From Candidatus Bathyarchaeota archaeon (GTDB lineage Archaea; Thermoproteota; Bathyarchaeia; Bathyarchaeales; Bathycorpusculaceae): DNA of 64,000 nucleotides. Shown here piece after piece: positions 33,609 through 42,125 of this stretch. The notes below the pieces were generated by a model. The model was given only the letters and a program-made list of their open reading frames with translations. It was not told the DNA's origin and did no database searches. Numbering within the stretch: the stretch's first letter is position 1; each line of letters opens with the position of its first letter. A program made the position numbers and the translations under genes. Where the stretch lies: contig JAOZHZ010000004.1 in assembly GCA_026014615.1 (NCBI GenBank), positions 310,001 to 374,000 on the forward strand, written 5' to 3'.

Positions 33609-34652
33609 ATGTCGTTAGTTGAGAACTTGGAGAAACTCTCAAACGCCTGCGGCGTAGCAGGCAGAGAAGCTGAAGTTAGAAACTTCATGATTAACCTGCT
33701 TAAACCCTACGTAGACGAAATCTCGGTAGACAGGATGGAAAACGTAATTGCTATAAAAAAGGGCAAAAAAGCCGCGCCTAAGGTCATGTTTGCCGCGCAT
33801 ATGGACGAGGTTGGCTTTCTGGTTAAGAGAATAAGTAAAGAGGGTTTTTTGAAATTTACCAAGATGGGTGGTATCGACGACCGCATCCTGCTTGGTAGCA
33901 AAGTCAAAGTTATAACGGAAAAGGGTAGCTTGCCGGGTGTTATTGGCTCCAAGCCGCCGCATATCCAGAAGGAGGAAGAACGCAGAAAAATCGTCACCTA
34001 CGACGACATGTTCATTGACATTGGTGCTCAAAAAATGGACGTTACCAAGGAGATGGGGGTTAGGGTTGGTGACCCCGTGGCTTTTGATGTGCAGTTCACT
34101 AAGATTGGTGGTGACGCGGTTTTGGGTAAGGCTTTTGATAATCGTGCGGGTTGCGCGTTTATGGTGGAGGCTCTCAGGCAGCTGAACGAAACCGACTGTA
34201 CAGTTTACGCGGTGGGTACTATTCAGGAGGAGGTTGGATTAAGGGGAGCCGCAACAGCCACTTACGGTGTAGACCCTGATGTGGGTATAGCTTTGGATGT
34301 TACAGTTGCAGGGGACACTCCAGGCATTAGGGAGTTTGATACTTCCGTGAAAATGGGGAAAGGACCCGTTTTAACTGTGAGTGATTCAGGATTGATTGCG
34401 CATCCCAAGGTTCTGCGTTGGCTCATTGACACTGCAACCCAAAACGGCATCGAGTACCAGCTGGAAACGGGACCTTTGGGCTCTACTGACGCGGCGCGTA
34501 TGGCGCTCACCAGAGGGGGAGTGCCCAGCGGCGCCATATCTGCCCCAGCAAGATACATTCACAGTCCAGCGGGGGTAATTAGCCTCAAAGACCTAGAGAA
34601 CTGTGCGAAACTGGCAGTTGCCGCTGTGCATACTATTCAAGACCGATTCTAA
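33609..34652 (+). CDS. M42 family metallopeptidase
   Basis: 347 residues. M42 aminopeptidases form large tetrahedral complexes that trim peptides released by the proteasome. The di-metal site residues are visible: MFAAHMDEVGFLVK (His and catalytic Asp), AFDNRAGCAFM (Asp), IQEEVGLRGA (Glu-Glu), IALDVTVAGD (Asp) and ARYIHSPAGVI (His). All are intact. A TATA-like TTTATTAATT lies about 45 bases upstream. It is divergent from eno. Confidence 0.9.
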   Translation: MSLVENLEKLSNACGVAGREAEVRNFMINLLKPYVDEISVDRMENVIAIKKGKKAAPKVMFAAHMDEVGFLVKRISKEGFLKFTKMGGIDDRILLGSKVKVITEKGSLPGVIGSKPPHIQKEEERRKIVTYDDMFIDIGAQKMDVTKEMGVRVGDPVAFDVQFTKIGGDAVLGKAFDNRAGCAFMVEALRQLNETDCTVYAVGTIQEEVGLRGAATATYGVDPDVGIALDVTVAGDTPGIREFDTSVKMGKGPVLTVSDSGLIAHPKVLRWLIDTATQNGIEYQLETGPLGSTDAARMALTRGGVPSGAISAPARYIHSPAGVISLKDLENCAKLAVAAVHTIQDRF

Positions 34653-34807
34653 AAGCCCTGTTTTTGACTACGGAAACGCCAACAGGGTAGCCCCCTTCCC
34701 CCGTTTTCTGCATACTATTACTAATAGCATCCAAATAGGCGGCAAATAGGGCGGGTTTTGGGTTGTTTGCTTGTTTGGGTAAGTTGGGGTTTGTTTTTTG
34801 GTTAAAC

Positions 34808-34839
34808 CTTAAATATTTGTAAATACTTAATTATTTACA
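34808..34839 (+). promoter_or_regulatory. TATA box and perfect inverted repeat before the HTH gene
   Basis: TTAAATAT (34809-34816) is the likely TATA element. Directly after it TGTAAATA (34818-34825) and TATTTACA (34832-34839) form a perfect 8-bp inverted repeat with a six-base spacer. The second arm ends eight bases before the ATG at 34848. A protein bound here would block initiation, so this is a strong candidate for the operator of the downstream regulator and membrane-protein array. Confidence 0.65.
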
Positions 34840-34847
34840 GATGCTTG

Positions 34848-35333
34848 ATGAAACCCAACCCCTCCTTCGCCTCACCGCTCAGCCCCAAACAAATGGCAGT
34901 CTGGTCCCTAACCAGCGCAGGAAACTCCATCGCCGCCATAGCCAAAAAACTCAAAACCAGCAGACAATACGTCAACCAAACCCGACTAGCAGCAGAAGCC
35001 AAAATCAGCAAAGCCCTCCTCGAAGTCGCACAAGTTAACGAACTCCAAGTCACCCGCCTAAACACCAAAAACGCCATTCTCCTCGGCTACCACCCCACCC
35101 TCAACCGCAAAGCCGTCGTCACCTACACCACCAGCCACGGCATAAAAGTCTGGTACTGGCACGACACCCCCGAAGAAGAAACCCTCAGCGAAGACTTTCT
35201 GCGGCAAACGCGGGAGTACCTGTTGCAGGTAGCCAAAGAAAGGGGCATAGGAATAGCAGACGCTGAGGCGATGCACCCTGCCAAACTGGCAAACCAGATA
35301 TTTACTAGGCTGATTCCGGAGCTGAAAACATGA
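34848..35333 (+). CDS. helix-turn-helix regulator heading the membrane-protein array
   Basis: 161 residues from ATG 34848; the track starts one codon earlier at TTG. The N-terminal part is a sigma-region-4/LuxR-like helix-turn-helix: LSPKQMAVWSLTSAGNSIAAIAKKLKTSRQYVNQT, where the conserved Leu-Ser-Pro-Lys-Gln opening and the recognition helix SRQYVNQTRLAA are clear. The rest is a small alpha/beta region (LLGYHPTLNRKAVVTYTTSHGIKVWYWHD) that may be a sensor or dimer domain. The stop overlaps the ATG of the first array gene (ATGA), which places it at the head of that operon. Self-regulation through the adjacent inverted repeat is likely. Confidence 0.7.
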   Translation: MKPNPSFASPLSPKQMAVWSLTSAGNSIAAIAKKLKTSRQYVNQTRLAAEAKISKALLEVAQVNELQVTRLNTKNAILLGYHPTLNRKAVVTYTTSHGIKVWYWHDTPEEETLSEDFLRQTREYLLQVAKERGIGIADAEAMHPAKLANQIFTRLIPELKT

Positions 35334-35650
35334 AAACGCGAAAAAACATGAGAGGAATAATCAGAGGGTGGCTCCCCAGAGAAGCTAACATGTCAATCCA
35401 CCAGCAAACAGTCACTCACAGGTTTTTCCCCACGCGCAAAGCCATGGTTGCATATATTGCCCTTGTTTTAGGCGCAGCACTTGCTGGGGCACTACTTTGG
35501 ATGTTGGGATATTTTCTGGGTTTGACCTCGCAATATGGCTTTTACTGGAATCTGGTCACCAGCATGGCTATCGGGATTGGAGGCGCCCTCATCTTCACCA
35601 AGATATATCAGAAAGAAAAACAGAAGGAGGCTAAGCTACGGGAACTCTGA
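35330..35650 (+). CDS. array membrane protein 1, RIRGWLPKE-family
   Basis: 106 residues. The N-terminal motif is GIIRGWLPREAN, followed by a polar linker (MSIHQQTVTHRFFPTRK) and two predicted membrane helices at about 39-63 and 71-93, with a basic C-terminus (KEKQKEAKLREL). By the positive-inside rule both ends face the cytoplasm. The start overlaps the regulator's stop. Not a family I recognise beyond its relatives in this array. Confidence 0.7.
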   Translation: MKTRKNMRGIIRGWLPREANMSIHQQTVTHRFFPTRKAMVAYIALVLGAALAGALLWMLGYFLGLTSQYGFYWNLVTSMAIGIGGALIFTKIYQKEKQKEAKLREL

Positions 35651-35652
35651 AA

Positions 35653-35967
35653 GTGAATTTCAAAGACCGAATTCGCGGATGGCTTCCAAAAGAACGCTAC
35701 ATAGCGTCGTCTCAGAACCAAACAAGGAGTAATGCTCGTGTTGCTAACATAGTCGGTTATGGGGTCGGTATTGGAGTTTGTGAGCTGTTAATGTTAGCAA
35801 GTTATTTCCTTGGATGGGGCGATGTTGAAAGAAGCATAGGCAGCCTGAGCCCTGCTCTGGACCTGTTCGCGAACCTGGTTATTGTTTTCCCCGCGGTTGC
35901 TGTTGCAATGGTAATAGGCAGTTGGCTAAGCAAGAAACTACAGGAACGATGGAGAGTTAAACTATGA
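35653..35967 (+). CDS. array membrane protein 2, RIRGWLPKE-family
   Basis: 104 residues from a GTG two bases after the previous stop. Motif FKDRIRGWLPKERY at residues 3-16, a polar linker with SSQNQTRS, then two predicted helices at about 30-54 and 69-92 and a basic tail (SKKLQERWRVKL). The helices are not obviously similar in sequence to those of protein 1. Confidence 0.68.
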   Translation: MNFKDRIRGWLPKERYIASSQNQTRSNARVANIVGYGVGIGVCELLMLASYFLGWGDVERSIGSLSPALDLFANLVIVFPAVAVAMVIGSWLSKKLQERWRVKL

Positions 35968-36281
35968 ACCCAAAGCGATATTGTAAGAATTTAATTCGAG
36001 GTTGGCTTCCAGAAGAGACAAAGTTGTCCGTCTACCGAAAAACAGCAGATGAAAGGTTTTCGCCCATGGTTCGCTTGATGGCAAAGGCTCTTGTAGCGGG
36101 AGCTGTTGCAAGCGGACTGCTTAACGTGGTCGGAGGCATGGCAGGTTTAACCAATGGAATTGGCGCAATCGTCTGGCCTGCAGCTACATGTGTCACCTTT
36201 TGGACCGCTTTAGGAGTTGTTTCTGTTTTTGCTAGGCACAAAGAAGAACACCAAAGGAGAAAAGAAACATGGGTACACTAA
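35964..36281 (+). CDS. array membrane protein 3, RIRGWLPKE-family
   Basis: 105 residues; ATG overlaps the previous stop. Motif KNLIRGWLPEETKL, where the usual Lys/Arg before the last Glu is Glu. The linker LSVYRKTADERFSP resembles that of protein 1 (MSIHQQTVTHRFFP), which suggests these two are closer paralogues. Two predicted helices at about 33-58 and 66-90, then a basic tail (RHKEEHQRRKE). Confidence 0.68.
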   Translation: MNPKRYCKNLIRGWLPEETKLSVYRKTADERFSPMVRLMAKALVAGAVASGLLNVVGGMAGLTNGIGAIVWPAATCVTFWTALGVVSVFARHKEEHQRRKETWVH

Positions 36282-36571
36282 AGTCACTACAAAACCGCAT
36301 CCACGGCTGGCTCCCAAAAGAACCAAACGTAGCAATCCAAAAACAAACAAACAGCCACAAGCCACCGATAACAGGCGTCCAACTCGGAATCATAATGGTG
36401 ATGCTTGGTTTTGCAGGAAGTTTCTTGGGCGCATTAGACGCCACTTTAGGTTTAGGTCTATTTTCAGGGCTCGGAGTTTACATTTCTATTGCGCTCCTTA
36501 TTGTTTGCATAGCAGTTGCTGCAGTCACTACCATTTTGAGGCATAACAAGAAAAGGAACGCCAAAACATGA
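36269..36571 (+). CDS. array membrane protein 4, RIRGWLPKE-family
   Basis: 100 residues. It overlaps the previous gene by 13 bases. Motif LQNRIHGWLPKEPN (His in place of Arg), linker VAIQKQTNSHKPP, two predicted helices at about 33-60 and 65-90, and a basic end (RHNKKRNAKT). The two-helix layout matches proteins 1 to 3. Confidence 0.68.
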   Translation: MGTLKSLQNRIHGWLPKEPNVAIQKQTNSHKPPITGVQLGIIMVMLGFAGSFLGALDATLGLGLFSGLGVYISIALLIVCIAVAAVTTILRHNKKRNAKT

Positions 36572-37095
36572 ACGCTCTAAAATCTCTGGAAAATCGTCTT
36601 AGAGGCTGGATTCCAAAAGAGCCTAATCCCGCAAGTAGCAATCTGAAAAACAATTGCGCGCCACTGGAAGCGTCTAAGTCAAGAAGACACTATTTGACTC
36701 TGCTTGCCATATCTTATATTATTCTGGTAGCCATACAGGTCATTTTGTACTTCCTTGCCTACATTAACGAGACTACATTGTTTGGCGGCATTCTTGTACT
36801 TCTTCTAATCCTTCCGTTGCCCTTCTTAATCTGGCATATCCAAACAAAATACCGTGCTGCAAAAGCTATCCAAATTGCAAATCGCGTGGCATTCATACTA
36901 GGTCCTGCATTAATAGCCTTTCCAATTAGCTTTGTCTCGATATTTTTCATCTTTGGCGCTGAACGTATGAAAGCATTAAGCAGCTACGTAGGATATTGGC
37001 CTACTGTAATTCTTCTGCTATGTTTGCCCATGATGGCAGGAGCATTTATAGGGTACTTGATTGGTAAACGAAGAAAATTTGAACCCTACAGATAA
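36568..37095 (+). CDS. array membrane protein 5, RIRGWLPKE-family, four helices
   Basis: 175 residues; ATG overlaps the previous stop. Motif LENRLRGWIPKEPN, polar linker with ASSNLKNN, then four predicted helices (about 47-70, 77-98, 113-137 and 147-168). The C-terminus is basic (GKRRKFEPYR). It is longer than the first four members although the N-terminal motif is the same. Confidence 0.68.
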   Translation: MNALKSLENRLRGWIPKEPNPASSNLKNNCAPLEASKSRRHYLTLLAISYIILVAIQVILYFLAYINETTLFGGILVLLLILPLPFLIWHIQTKYRAAKAIQIANRVAFILGPALIAFPISFVSIFFIFGAERMKALSSYVGYWPTVILLLCLPMMAGAFIGYLIGKRRKFEPYR

Positions 37096-37113
37096 CAAAG
37101 GTTGCATGAATAC

Positions 37114-37446
37114 ATGAATGCAAAGAAACAATTAGAGGATCGAATTCGGGGATGGATTCCAAAAGAGGCAAGTATAAATGTCACTCAAGCAAGACCAGAA
37201 AAATTTTGGAGCGCTAATCATGCGGCAATTCTTATCGTTGCAGGCTTAACAATTGCTTTTCCCTTTGCAGTGTATTTTCTTCCTTCAAACATTTTTCCCT
37301 ACTTTATGATTGCGTTTATTACACTGATGATAGGCTCTGGGCTCGTTGTTATGGCTGGGGCATTGCGTTTTTGGGGAAAAATCGCCGTAGCCGCAATCAT
37401 TTTTAGCATAATTCTTGGATTTATAGCTGGTTTAGCGTTACATTAA
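37114..37446 (+). CDS. array membrane protein 6, RIRGWLPKE-family
   Basis: 110 residues from ATG 37114; the track starts four codons earlier at TTG. Motif LEDRIRGWIPKEAS, linker INVTQARPEKFW, and three predicted helices that end almost at the C-terminus (IAVAAIIFSIILGFIAGLAL), so the tail faces the side opposite to that of the two- and four-helix members. Confidence 0.65.
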   Translation: MNAKKQLEDRIRGWIPKEASINVTQARPEKFWSANHAAILIVAGLTIAFPFAVYFLPSNIFPYFMIAFITLMIGSGLVVMAGALRFWGKIAVAAIIFSIILGFIAGLALH

Positions 37447-37471
37447 ACAAATAAGAGGATATGAATGCAGA

Positions 37472-37732
37472 ATGAGTAAACGGATTAACTTTCGCTTGCG
37501 AGCCATTATCACATTAACAGTTGGTTTTCTTATTCTTATCATCGGAACGGCTCTCTATTTTAGCTTAGATGCTGGAACAAACTTTATAGGCGTTGTTATT
37601 GGGCTTTTTATTCCCTTCTTTTTCACAGGATGCCTCCTTCTAAGAGCACATTATAGAGTAAAAAAGGGGCAATCACCCTTCAATGAAAATTTTCCCTCTT
37701 ACAATTGTACAGGAGACCCTAAGAGAATTTGA
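37472..37732 (+). CDS. array membrane protein 7, lacks the shared motif
   Basis: 86 residues with two predicted helices (about 11-32 and 38-58) and a polar tail (KKGQSPFNENFPSYN). It begins MSKRINFRLRAIITL, so a basic N-terminus is present but not the G-W-L/I-P-K-E element. It sits inside the array on the same strand, 25 bases after protein 6 with its own AGAGGA ribosome-binding site, and overlaps protein 8. It may be a member that lost the motif, or a different component. Confidence 0.6.
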   Translation: MSKRINFRLRAIITLTVGFLILIIGTALYFSLDAGTNFIGVVIGLFIPFFFTGCLLLRAHYRVKKGQSPFNENFPSYNCTGDPKRI

Positions 37733-38202
37733 GCACCTTGAAGTACCTTATTTTCAGAATCCGAGGCTGGATTCCAAAAGAATATCAAGTCACCCTTGCG
37801 CACAATATACCTAAGCCTGTCTGGTGGAAGCCTTTGTGGATAGCTGTATTGCTTCTATCGGTTGCTTCAGCGGTGGTGAGCTATTTTGTTTTTGGGATTC
37901 CTGTTGATCGAGTAGTTCTCGGGATATTTTTGACTTGCTTTTGCATAGGAATTGCCTACTACATCCGTGTTCGCCCATCAATCCAAGTAAACAGGGCGCT
38001 GTATATCCTGCTGGGCATAACACCCCTTGGGTTTTCCATCTGGATGGCGTTTGCCCTCAGCGGACTTGGTAGACAATTAACAAACGCGATTGGCGCCCTT
38101 CCTTCGCTTCTCATAGGCTGGGCGGTATGCCTCAGCGTAGGCGCTGTTATAGGCAACTGGATTGGCAGACGACGAGGCTATCGACTGCCTCTTACGCCAT
38201 AA
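37729..38202 (+). CDS. array membrane protein 8, RIRGWLPKE-family, four helices
   Basis: 157 residues from a TTG overlapping the previous stop, with AGGAG upstream. Motif LIFRIRGWIPKEYQ, linker TLAHNIPKPVWW, four predicted helices (about 35-55, 62-80, 92-112 and 122-145), and a basic tail (GRRRGYRLP). The number of helices matches proteins 5, 9 and 10. Confidence 0.67.
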   Translation: MSTLKYLIFRIRGWIPKEYQVTLAHNIPKPVWWKPLWIAVLLLSVASAVVSYFVFGIPVDRVVLGIFLTCFCIGIAYYIRVRPSIQVNRALYILLGITPLGFSIWMAFALSGLGRQLTNAIGALPSLLIGWAVCLSVGAVIGNWIGRRRGYRLPLTP

Positions 38203-38217
38203 AAGTGGGAGCAAGAA

Positions 38218-38679
38218 ATGGGCTTTAAAGAAAATTTGAAGAAACACATTCGCGGATGGATACCCAAAGAATCAACGCTGACCGCAGCGCAAGAGCCAAC
38301 TAAAACCGTGAAGGCTTTGTGGTATGTAGTCGTAGTTGCGGTTTTGGCTCTCATGGTAGCCTTGGTTATTGTTTTTTACATTCCTTTTCTAACTGAAAGC
38401 TCCATAAATCGCACAATTGCACTTGTAGTCTATGCAGCGATGGCTGTTGCGGTGTACCTTGCCTTCGGTCGGGACTATTACAGGCGGCACCCAAAAGAGC
38501 GCAGAGTAAGAATAATAATCACCTCGGGGCTGCTCATGGCTTTAACCGTAGCCATAGCATTAAGTTTACGGATAGGCCCATTACCACCTTACTTCTGGAT
38601 ATACATTGTACTCTTGTTTGCTATTGGAGTGTTTGCCAGCGACAGAATCCTGAAAAAAATCGGAGGTGCACAACCATAA
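38218..38679 (+). CDS. array membrane protein 9, RIRGWLPKE-family, four helices
   Basis: 153 residues. Motif LKKHIRGWIPKEST, linker LTAAQEPTKTVK, four predicted helices (about 32-55, 63-80, 97-117 and 123-142) with a basic loop (YYRRHPKERRVR) between helices two and three, and tail LKKIGGAQP. ATG start; 15-base gap from protein 8. Confidence 0.67.
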   Translation: MGFKENLKKHIRGWIPKESTLTAAQEPTKTVKALWYVVVVAVLALMVALVIVFYIPFLTESSINRTIALVVYAAMAVAVYLAFGRDYYRRHPKERRVRIIITSGLLMALTVAIALSLRIGPLPPYFWIYIVLLFAIGVFASDRILKKIGGAQP

Positions 38680-38714
38680 AAAAACCGCATGAAAAGGGAG
38701 AAATTAAGAAGTAT

Positions 38715-39308
38715 TTGGAAAATCGTATTCGCGGTTGGCTTCCTAAAGAACCAGCAATGTCAAACCCTCAAAAGACCAGAATAGTTAACAAAAAGCTAAA
38801 ACTTGAGGCGGTGCCCACGCGGGTTTATGGAGTTTTTGCCTTCGGAACCCTCTTTTTGGGGCTGTTACTGCTAATTGCTCCATACTATGCCCTGCCAGAA
38901 TGGTACACTCCAAAGGTAAACCCTGCATGGGGATACACCTCGCCAAACACGTTGGAAGGCTGGGTTCTTCTAGTTACAAGTCTGGCTTTGATTGTGTCTT
39001 CTTTGGTGACGTTTGCGCTTTGGGGATTAAGGCTTAACGCGGAAGGTTCAAAGTGGCTCAGATACAGAGGCGGAGGATGGACGACGCCCAGAACCCAAAC
39101 CGACAAGGAAAGAAAAGCGTTCAAACTCAGCGCCATAGCAAACGGAGTCATGGTTGGCGTTTTCTCTGGCACACACGCGTTAACTAATCCAGCCTCATGG
39201 AGCACCCAGCTTACCGTAACGTCGTGGTTTCTGTTCACGATAGCCCTGATAGCAGTTAACCTGCTGCTTTACAGTTACGGCAAGAAGCAACCGCCTTCTA
39301 AAAACTAA
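38715..39308 (+). CDS. array membrane protein 10, RIRGWLPKE-family, longest member
   Basis: 197 residues from TTG 38715 with GGGAG about 12 bases upstream; in-frame sequence before it (KGEIKKY) suggests that the real start could be slightly earlier at a non-standard codon. Motif MENRIRGWLPKEPA stands at the very N-terminus. Four predicted helices follow, with a longer outer loop between the first two (WYTPKVNPAWGYTSPNTLEG). It ends the array. The next gene has its own promoter. Confidence 0.66.
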   Translation: MENRIRGWLPKEPAMSNPQKTRIVNKKLKLEAVPTRVYGVFAFGTLFLGLLLLIAPYYALPEWYTPKVNPAWGYTSPNTLEGWVLLVTSLALIVSSLVTFALWGLRLNAEGSKWLRYRGGGWTTPRTQTDKERKAFKLSAIANGVMVGVFSGTHALTNPASWSTQLTVTSWFLFTIALIAVNLLLYSYGKKQPPSKN

Positions 39309-39422
39309 AAAGTTTGCTCAGAAAAAATTTTTGCTAAAAGCCAGTACCCAAAATCTTAAATCAATTCTGAAACAATACTGGTGAACCACGAGAACGAAAA
39401 GGAAATCAAACTTAGGAGAAAT

Positions 39423-42125
39423 ATGAATATGAAAAATCAGAGCAAAGTTTTTACAGCAATTCTGACTCTGCTGCTATGCACTTCCGCAGTCGCAGGCGTG
39501 TCTATTGCTAGCGCCCACGACCCACCGTGGACGATACCAACATGGACCTATGCTACCGTTACCGCTGACACCGTAGGCGTAAACCAAGACTTAGGCGTAG
39601 TTTTCTGGGCAAACGCTGTTCCACCAACTGCTATGGGCTCAGACGGGGACAGATGGACATTCAACATCGAAGTCACCAAACCCGACGGATCCACAGAAAC
39701 CATCGGACCAATAACATCTGACCCCGTAGGCGGCGGATACATAACATACGTACCAGACCAAGTAGGCGAACACACCCTAGTCGCGAAATTTGTAGAACAT
39801 GAAATAACTGGGCTACCAGTCCCACCAGCAGGCTACTTCATGGGCGGAGAAGCATACATCGGCGACACATACACGGCAAGCGAAAGCAAACCAGTACAAT
39901 TCACAGTACAGGCAGACACAGTCGAATCATGGCAAGAACCCCCACTTCCAACCGAATACTGGACAAGACCCATCAACAGCGCCAACCGTAACTGGTACGT
40001 CCTCGCAGGAAACTGGCTCAGCGGAGCAGCACAAAATGTTGGTCCAACAACTGGTTTCGGCTACGGACCAGCCCCCGAAAGCGCTCACGTCATGTGGGCA
40101 CGTGAAATATGGAACGGAGGCATCATGGACGAAAGGTTCGGACCAACAGGATACCAAACCTACCACTACGAAGGACTTCACTTCATTCCACCAATAGTGC
40201 TCAACGGAAAACTCTACTACAACGTTGAAAACTTACCAAAGGAAGGCTGGTACTGCGTTGACTTGTACACAGGCGAAACAGAATACTTCCACAACACCAC
40301 AGGACCAGTAACAGATGCCGGAGGCAACTTCGACTATTCAGGACGCATCGCAGGCGAACAACTTTCCTTCGGCCAAATATACAACTACGAATCACCCAAC
40401 CAGCACGGAGGCATGGCTTACCTATGGAGCCAAAGCGCACCCACACCAAACACCTGGATGATGTTTGACGCCTACTCAGGCAGCTACATTTGCAGCATCA
40501 ACAACGTACCCGCAGGAGTCGGCTACTTTGGACCCGCAGACTGGGGCACCAGAGTATACGGTAAAGATGGAAGCATTTTACTGTACAACATCGTGGGAAC
40601 AACCGACCCAACAAATCCGTTTGCACCCGCAACAGAACCATTCTACCTGCAATGCTGGAACACAAGCCGAGCTATATGGTATGAACCTGTTTTCACAAGC
40701 AACAACTACTGGATGTGGCGACCCACCCTGAACATGACCTTTGACGGAAACAACGGCTACTCCCTAAACGTCACTGTACCCGCAGTTCAGGGCAGCGTCT
40801 TTGCGGTTCGTGAAGACCAATACATAATCGGCGGAACCTCAGGCAAGAACAACGGCACTTTTGTACAGCAAGGTCACATATGGGCATTAAGCCTTAAACC
40901 AGGCGAAGAAGGAACCCTCCTTTGGAATGTCACCTACACACCGCCAGAAACAGAAGCACCCGACATCATATCAGGCCTCTTTGGGTCACCGATGCAGGGA
41001 CCCACAGTTGACCCAGAAGACGGCGTCTTCTTCTTCAAAGAAACTGTATCGCTGAAACGCTGGGGTTTTGACCTTGAAACAGGAGAGCAACTTTGGGAAA
41101 GCGAACCTGAAGCAGCAGGCAACTACTACGGCATGACTGAAAACATCTACGAAGGCAAACTCTTGACAACTGGCTACGGCGGCGAACTGCTCGCATACGA
41201 CGTAAGAACAGGAGATGCCGTGTGGAAGTATACGGCTTCAAACATCGGCTTTGAATCACCTTACGGCAACTACCCCTTAGGCATAGGTGCAATAGCAGAC
41301 GGAAAAATCTACTTAGGTTCAGGCGAACACTCCCCCACCCAGCCGCTCTGGCGTGGCTCACACCTAATCTGCATTAACGCATCCAACGGAGCAGAACTCT
41401 GGAAGTACCAGCAACTTGGTGTCTCGATGCCTTCAGGAAACGGCGGAGACAACTTCGCAGTCGCAGACGGCTACCTACTAGCCCTGAACGCCTACGACAA
41501 CAAAATCTACTGCTTTGGCAAAGGACCAAGCGAAACCACCGTGACCGCTTCACCAGTGATAGGCAGCGACAAAGAAGTGCTGATTCAAGGCACAGTCACT
41601 GACCAATCAGCAGGCGCAAAAGGTAGACCAGCGATATCTGACGTGGACCAACAAGCGTGGATGGAGTACGTTTACCAGCAGCAAATTAAACCAACCGACG
41701 CAGCGGGCGTTCCAGTGCACATCACGGCAATTGACCCGAACGGTAACTTCCAAGACATCGGCACAGCAACTAGCGACATATTAGGAAACTATGTAATTCA
41801 CTGGGTTCCACCAGTTCCAGGACTATACACAGTGACAGCCGAATTTGAAGGAAGCAACTCGTACTACGCCAGCGAAGCAGGAATCTCCTTCTACGTTGCA
41901 GAACCAACCGCTGCCGCAGTTACACCAGCCACAACTCCAGCGCATACTGTAGCCCCCACGGCATCTGCTCCTGCTTCAGTGCAGTCAATTTCACCCCTAC
42001 CCAGCGAGGCTCCACAACCCTCCACCACCGCAGGCACACCCACATGGACCTACATAGCAATCGCAGCAGCAATCATAACCATCATAGCAGCCGCAACAAC
42101 ACTACTACTAAGAAAACGAAAGTAA
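39423..42125 (+). CDS. secreted PQQ-type beta-propeller protein with C-terminal anchor
   Basis: About 900 residues. ATG 39423 has AGGAG just upstream and is preferred to the track's GTG 39381; the product then starts with a normal signal peptide (MNMKNQSKVFTAILTLLLCTSAVAGVSIASA). An N-terminal Ig-like region is followed by beta-propeller blades of the PQQ-like type, with repeated G-x-x-x-W segments (LETGEQLWESEPE, VRTGDAVWKYTAS, ASNGAELWKYQQ). A C-terminal Ig-like domain (VTAEFEGSNSYYASEAG), a Thr/Pro/Ala-rich stalk, one hydrophobic helix and RKRK complete it. The protein should be displayed outside the cell. Such proteins are numerous in Bathyarchaeia; ligand and enzymatic role are unknown. 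Confidence 0.8.
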   Translation: MNMKNQSKVFTAILTLLLCTSAVAGVSIASAHDPPWTIPTWTYATVTADTVGVNQDLGVVFWANAVPPTAMGSDGDRWTFNIEVTKPDGSTETIGPITSDPVGGGYITYVPDQVGEHTLVAKFVEHEITGLPVPPAGYFMGGEAYIGDTYTASESKPVQFTVQADTVESWQEPPLPTEYWTRPINSANRNWYVLAGNWLSGAAQNVGPTTGFGYGPAPESAHVMWAREIWNGGIMDERFGPTGYQTYHYEGLHFIPPIVLNGKLYYNVENLPKEGWYCVDLYTGETEYFHNTTGPVTDAGGNFDYSGRIAGEQLSFGQIYNYESPNQHGGMAYLWSQSAPTPNTWMMFDAYSGSYICSINNVPAGVGYFGPADWGTRVYGKDGSILLYNIVGTTDPTNPFAPATEPFYLQCWNTSRAIWYEPVFTSNNYWMWRPTLNMTFDGNNGYSLNVTVPAVQGSVFAVREDQYIIGGTSGKNNGTFVQQGHIWALSLKPGEEGTLLWNVTYTPPETEAPDIISGLFGSPMQGPTVDPEDGVFFFKETVSLKRWGFDLETGEQLWESEPEAAGNYYGMTENIYEGKLLTTGYGGELLAYDVRTGDAVWKYTASNIGFESPYGNYPLGIGAIADGKIYLGSGEHSPTQPLWRGSHLICINASNGAELWKYQQLGVSMPSGNGGDNFAVADGYLLALNAYDNKIYCFGKGPSETTVTASPVIGSDKEVLIQGTVTDQSAGAKGRPAISDVDQQAWMEYVYQQQIKPTDAAGVPVHITAIDPNGNFQDIGTATSDILGNYVIHWVPPVPGLYTVTAEFEGSNSYYASEAGISFYVAEPTAAAVTPATTPAHTVAPTASAPASVQSISPLPSEAPQPSTTAGTPTWTYIAIAAAIITIIAAATTLLLRKRK

